Source: Ruthenibacterium lactatiformans
Lineage (GTDB): Bacteria; Bacillota; Clostridia; Oscillospirales; Ruminococcaceae
NCBI RefSeq assembly: GCF_000949455.1
Contig: NZ_JXXK01000023.1
Location: forward strand, 1-61,807
Direction of reading: 5' to 3'
DNA: 61,807 nt
In this document: positions 60,752-61,807 of the stretch, piece after piece
Layout of the letters: the number at the start of each line of letters is the position of its first letter
How positions within the stretch are numbered: the stretch's first letter is position 1
Translations under genes and position numbers: made by a program
Notes under the pieces: model-generated
Database searches by the model: none
What the model was told of the DNA's origin: nothing
What the model saw: only the letters and a program-made list of their open reading frames with translations

Positions 60752-61807
60752 ATGAAGTTTATTCACTTATCGGACCTCCATTTGGGGAAAAGAGTAAATG
60801 AGTATTCGATGCTTGAAGATCAAGAATACATACTCAAAAAAATCATCAATGTCGTTGACGCTGAAAAGCCGAATGGTGTGATCATTGCCGGAGATATCTA
60901 CGACAAATCTGTTCCCGCGGCGGAGGCAGTTCAGTTGTTTGACAACTTTCTCGTTCAGCTGGCCAAACGAAAGCTCGAGGTATTCGTTATCAGCGGAAAC
61001 CACGATTCTCCGGAAAGGATTGCTTTTGGTTCTCGCATTATGGATGCCAGCGGTATTCATATGTCACCGGTTTATAATGGGAAGATTGTACCTTTCTCCA
61101 TGCAGGACGAATACGGTACGGTGGATGTTTATATGCTGCCGTTTATTAAACCGGCTCATGTCCGCAGGTTTTGTGACGATGAGATTACTACTTACACAGA
61201 TGCTATAAATAGCGTCATTTCAAAGCTGAGTATCAATCATGTCAATAGAAATATTCTGGTGACACATCAGTTTGTTACGGGTTCGTTGCGCTCTGAATCT
61301 GAGGAAATCTCGGTTGGTGGATCTGATAATGTGGACGCTTATGTTTTTGATCCCTTTGATTATGTCGCACTTGGACATATTCACTCGCCGCAAAATTGTG
61401 GTGCGGAGCATATTCGTTACTGCGGAACACCGTTGAAATATTCCTTTTCGGAAGCAAAAGACCGCAAGTCGGTAACAGTGATTGAACTCGCTGAGAAAGG
61501 AAAAGTGTCATATAAAACAATCGACCTTGTCCCGCAGCATGATCTTGTCGAGTTGAAAGGAACCTACGATGAGTTGACCTTTAGATCCTTCTATGAGGGT
61601 ACAACATGGCCAGAAGATTATACGCACATCACGCTGACGGACGAAGAAGACATTCCGGATGCAATTGGAAAACTGCGCACGGTGTATCATCGGCTGATGA
61701 AGCTTGATTACGATAATAGACGCACACGCTCAAGTGTGGAGATCAGTGGTGCAACAGACGTTGAATCTAAATCGCCATTAGAGCTCTTTTCTGATTTTTA
61801 TGAACTG
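60752..61807 (+). CDS. sbcD: SbcD nuclease, 3' end beyond the window
   Basis: The first 352 residues of SbcD, the Mre11-like nuclease that with SbcC cuts hairpins and DNA ends. Metal-binding motifs DLHLGKR, GDIYDKS, SGNHDSPER and ALGHIHSPQ are all present. ATG 60752 follows AAGGAG, 10 bp after the helicase stop, in the same direction. No stop occurs before the window end, so the gene continues to the right, probably with sbcC after it. It appears to be native chromosomal DNA. Confidence 0.93.
   Translation, partial: MKFIHLSDLHLGKRVNEYSMLEDQEYILKKIINVVDAEKPNGVIIAGDIYDKSVPAAEAVQLFDNFLVQLAKRKLEVFVISGNHDSPERIAFGSRIMDASGIHMSPVYNGKIVPFSMQDEYGTVDVYMLPFIKPAHVRRFCDDEITTYTDAINSVISKLSINHVNRNILVTHQFVTGSLRSESEEISVGGSDNVDAYVFDPFDYVALGHIHSPQNCGAEHIRYCGTPLKYSFSEAKDRKSVTVIELAEKGKVSYKTIDLVPQHDLVELKGTYDELTFRSFYEGTTWPEDYTHITLTDEEDIPDAIGKLRTVYHRLMKLDYDNRRTRSSVEISGATDVESKSPLELFSDFYEL

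Noticed and set aside
1..61807. CRISPR arrays, tRNA or rRNA genes
   Set aside because: No regularly spaced direct repeats, no tRNA-like cloverleaf and no rRNA sequence were noticed. The four 14-bp hsdS sites are inversion sites, not a CRISPR.

Overview
The window looks like DNA from a gut-type Clostridia (Firmicutes, probably Oscillospirales/Lachnospirales). GC content is moderate, Shine-Dalgarno sites are strong (AGGAGG), TTG and GTG starts are frequent, and the conjugation genes are of the Tn1549/CTn family typical of these bacteria. Almost everything is mobile DNA. Only the last ~2.9 kb (a truncated DUF3427-type helicase gene and the start of sbcD) looks chromosomal. The assignment to a group is inference from gene content; there is no rRNA or other marker.

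Layout. (1) 1-17.5 kb, + strand: the transfer operon of an integrative conjugative element (element A): Maff2, TrbL/VirB6-like, MT-A70 methyltransferase, PrgI, VirB4 ATPase, a second methyltransferase, a CD1108-type NlpC/P60 hydrolase, DUF4315, DUF4366, topoisomerase III, a PP-loop protein, an ArdC/LtrC-like protein, TTRAP and an ArdA/DUF3846/YodL-like protein. (2) 17.7-18.8 kb: an XRE regulator and a SLOG-family gene, each followed by a terminator. (3) 18.8-32.8 kb, - strand: a defence island. An XRE regulator and hsdM are followed by a split, invertible hsdS locus with its own tyrosine recombinase and four inversion sites. After these come a Cys-rich small ORF, mcrB (with an EVE-like reader domain), mcrC, hsdR, a NYN-domain nuclease and an unknown partner. 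(4) 32.9-34.8 kb, - strand: relaxase, MobC and a probable oriT. (5) 34.8-45.5 kb, - strand: a cargo island (SIMPL, VWA, YolD, Y-family polymerase, macro domain, flavodoxin, several unknown proteins, and an XRE/ImmA pair). (6) 45.5-48.4 kb, + strand: ImmA/IrrE protease, zinc-ribbon protein, a ~105-nt structured RNA, a sigma-like factor, a 0.5-kb non-coding leader and a small DUF6870-like protein. (7) 48.6-54.0 kb: three tandem large serine recombinases and a fourth, small one whose catalytic serine is alanine. This is the right end of element A.

Element A ends at about 54.07 kb inside the first large serine recombinase gene of another element (element B). That gene has lost its catalytic N-terminus. 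B carries its own three-recombinase set and ends at about 58.91 kb inside a helicase gene, cut at its DEAH motif. Both right ends carry nearly the same ~29-bp sequence and fuse in the same reading frame to a GAC codon of the target. The window therefore records a nested insertion, ICE in ICE in chromosomal gene. The left ends and the missing 5' parts of both split genes must lie upstream of the window.

How it may work together: the transfer operon and the mob module move the element, and the serine recombinases integrate and excise it. Antirestriction-type proteins and orphan methyltransferases protect entering DNA. The phase-variable type I system, McrBC and the NYN protein would defend the host from competing DNA. 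The cargo island looks like stress and DNA-damage functions.
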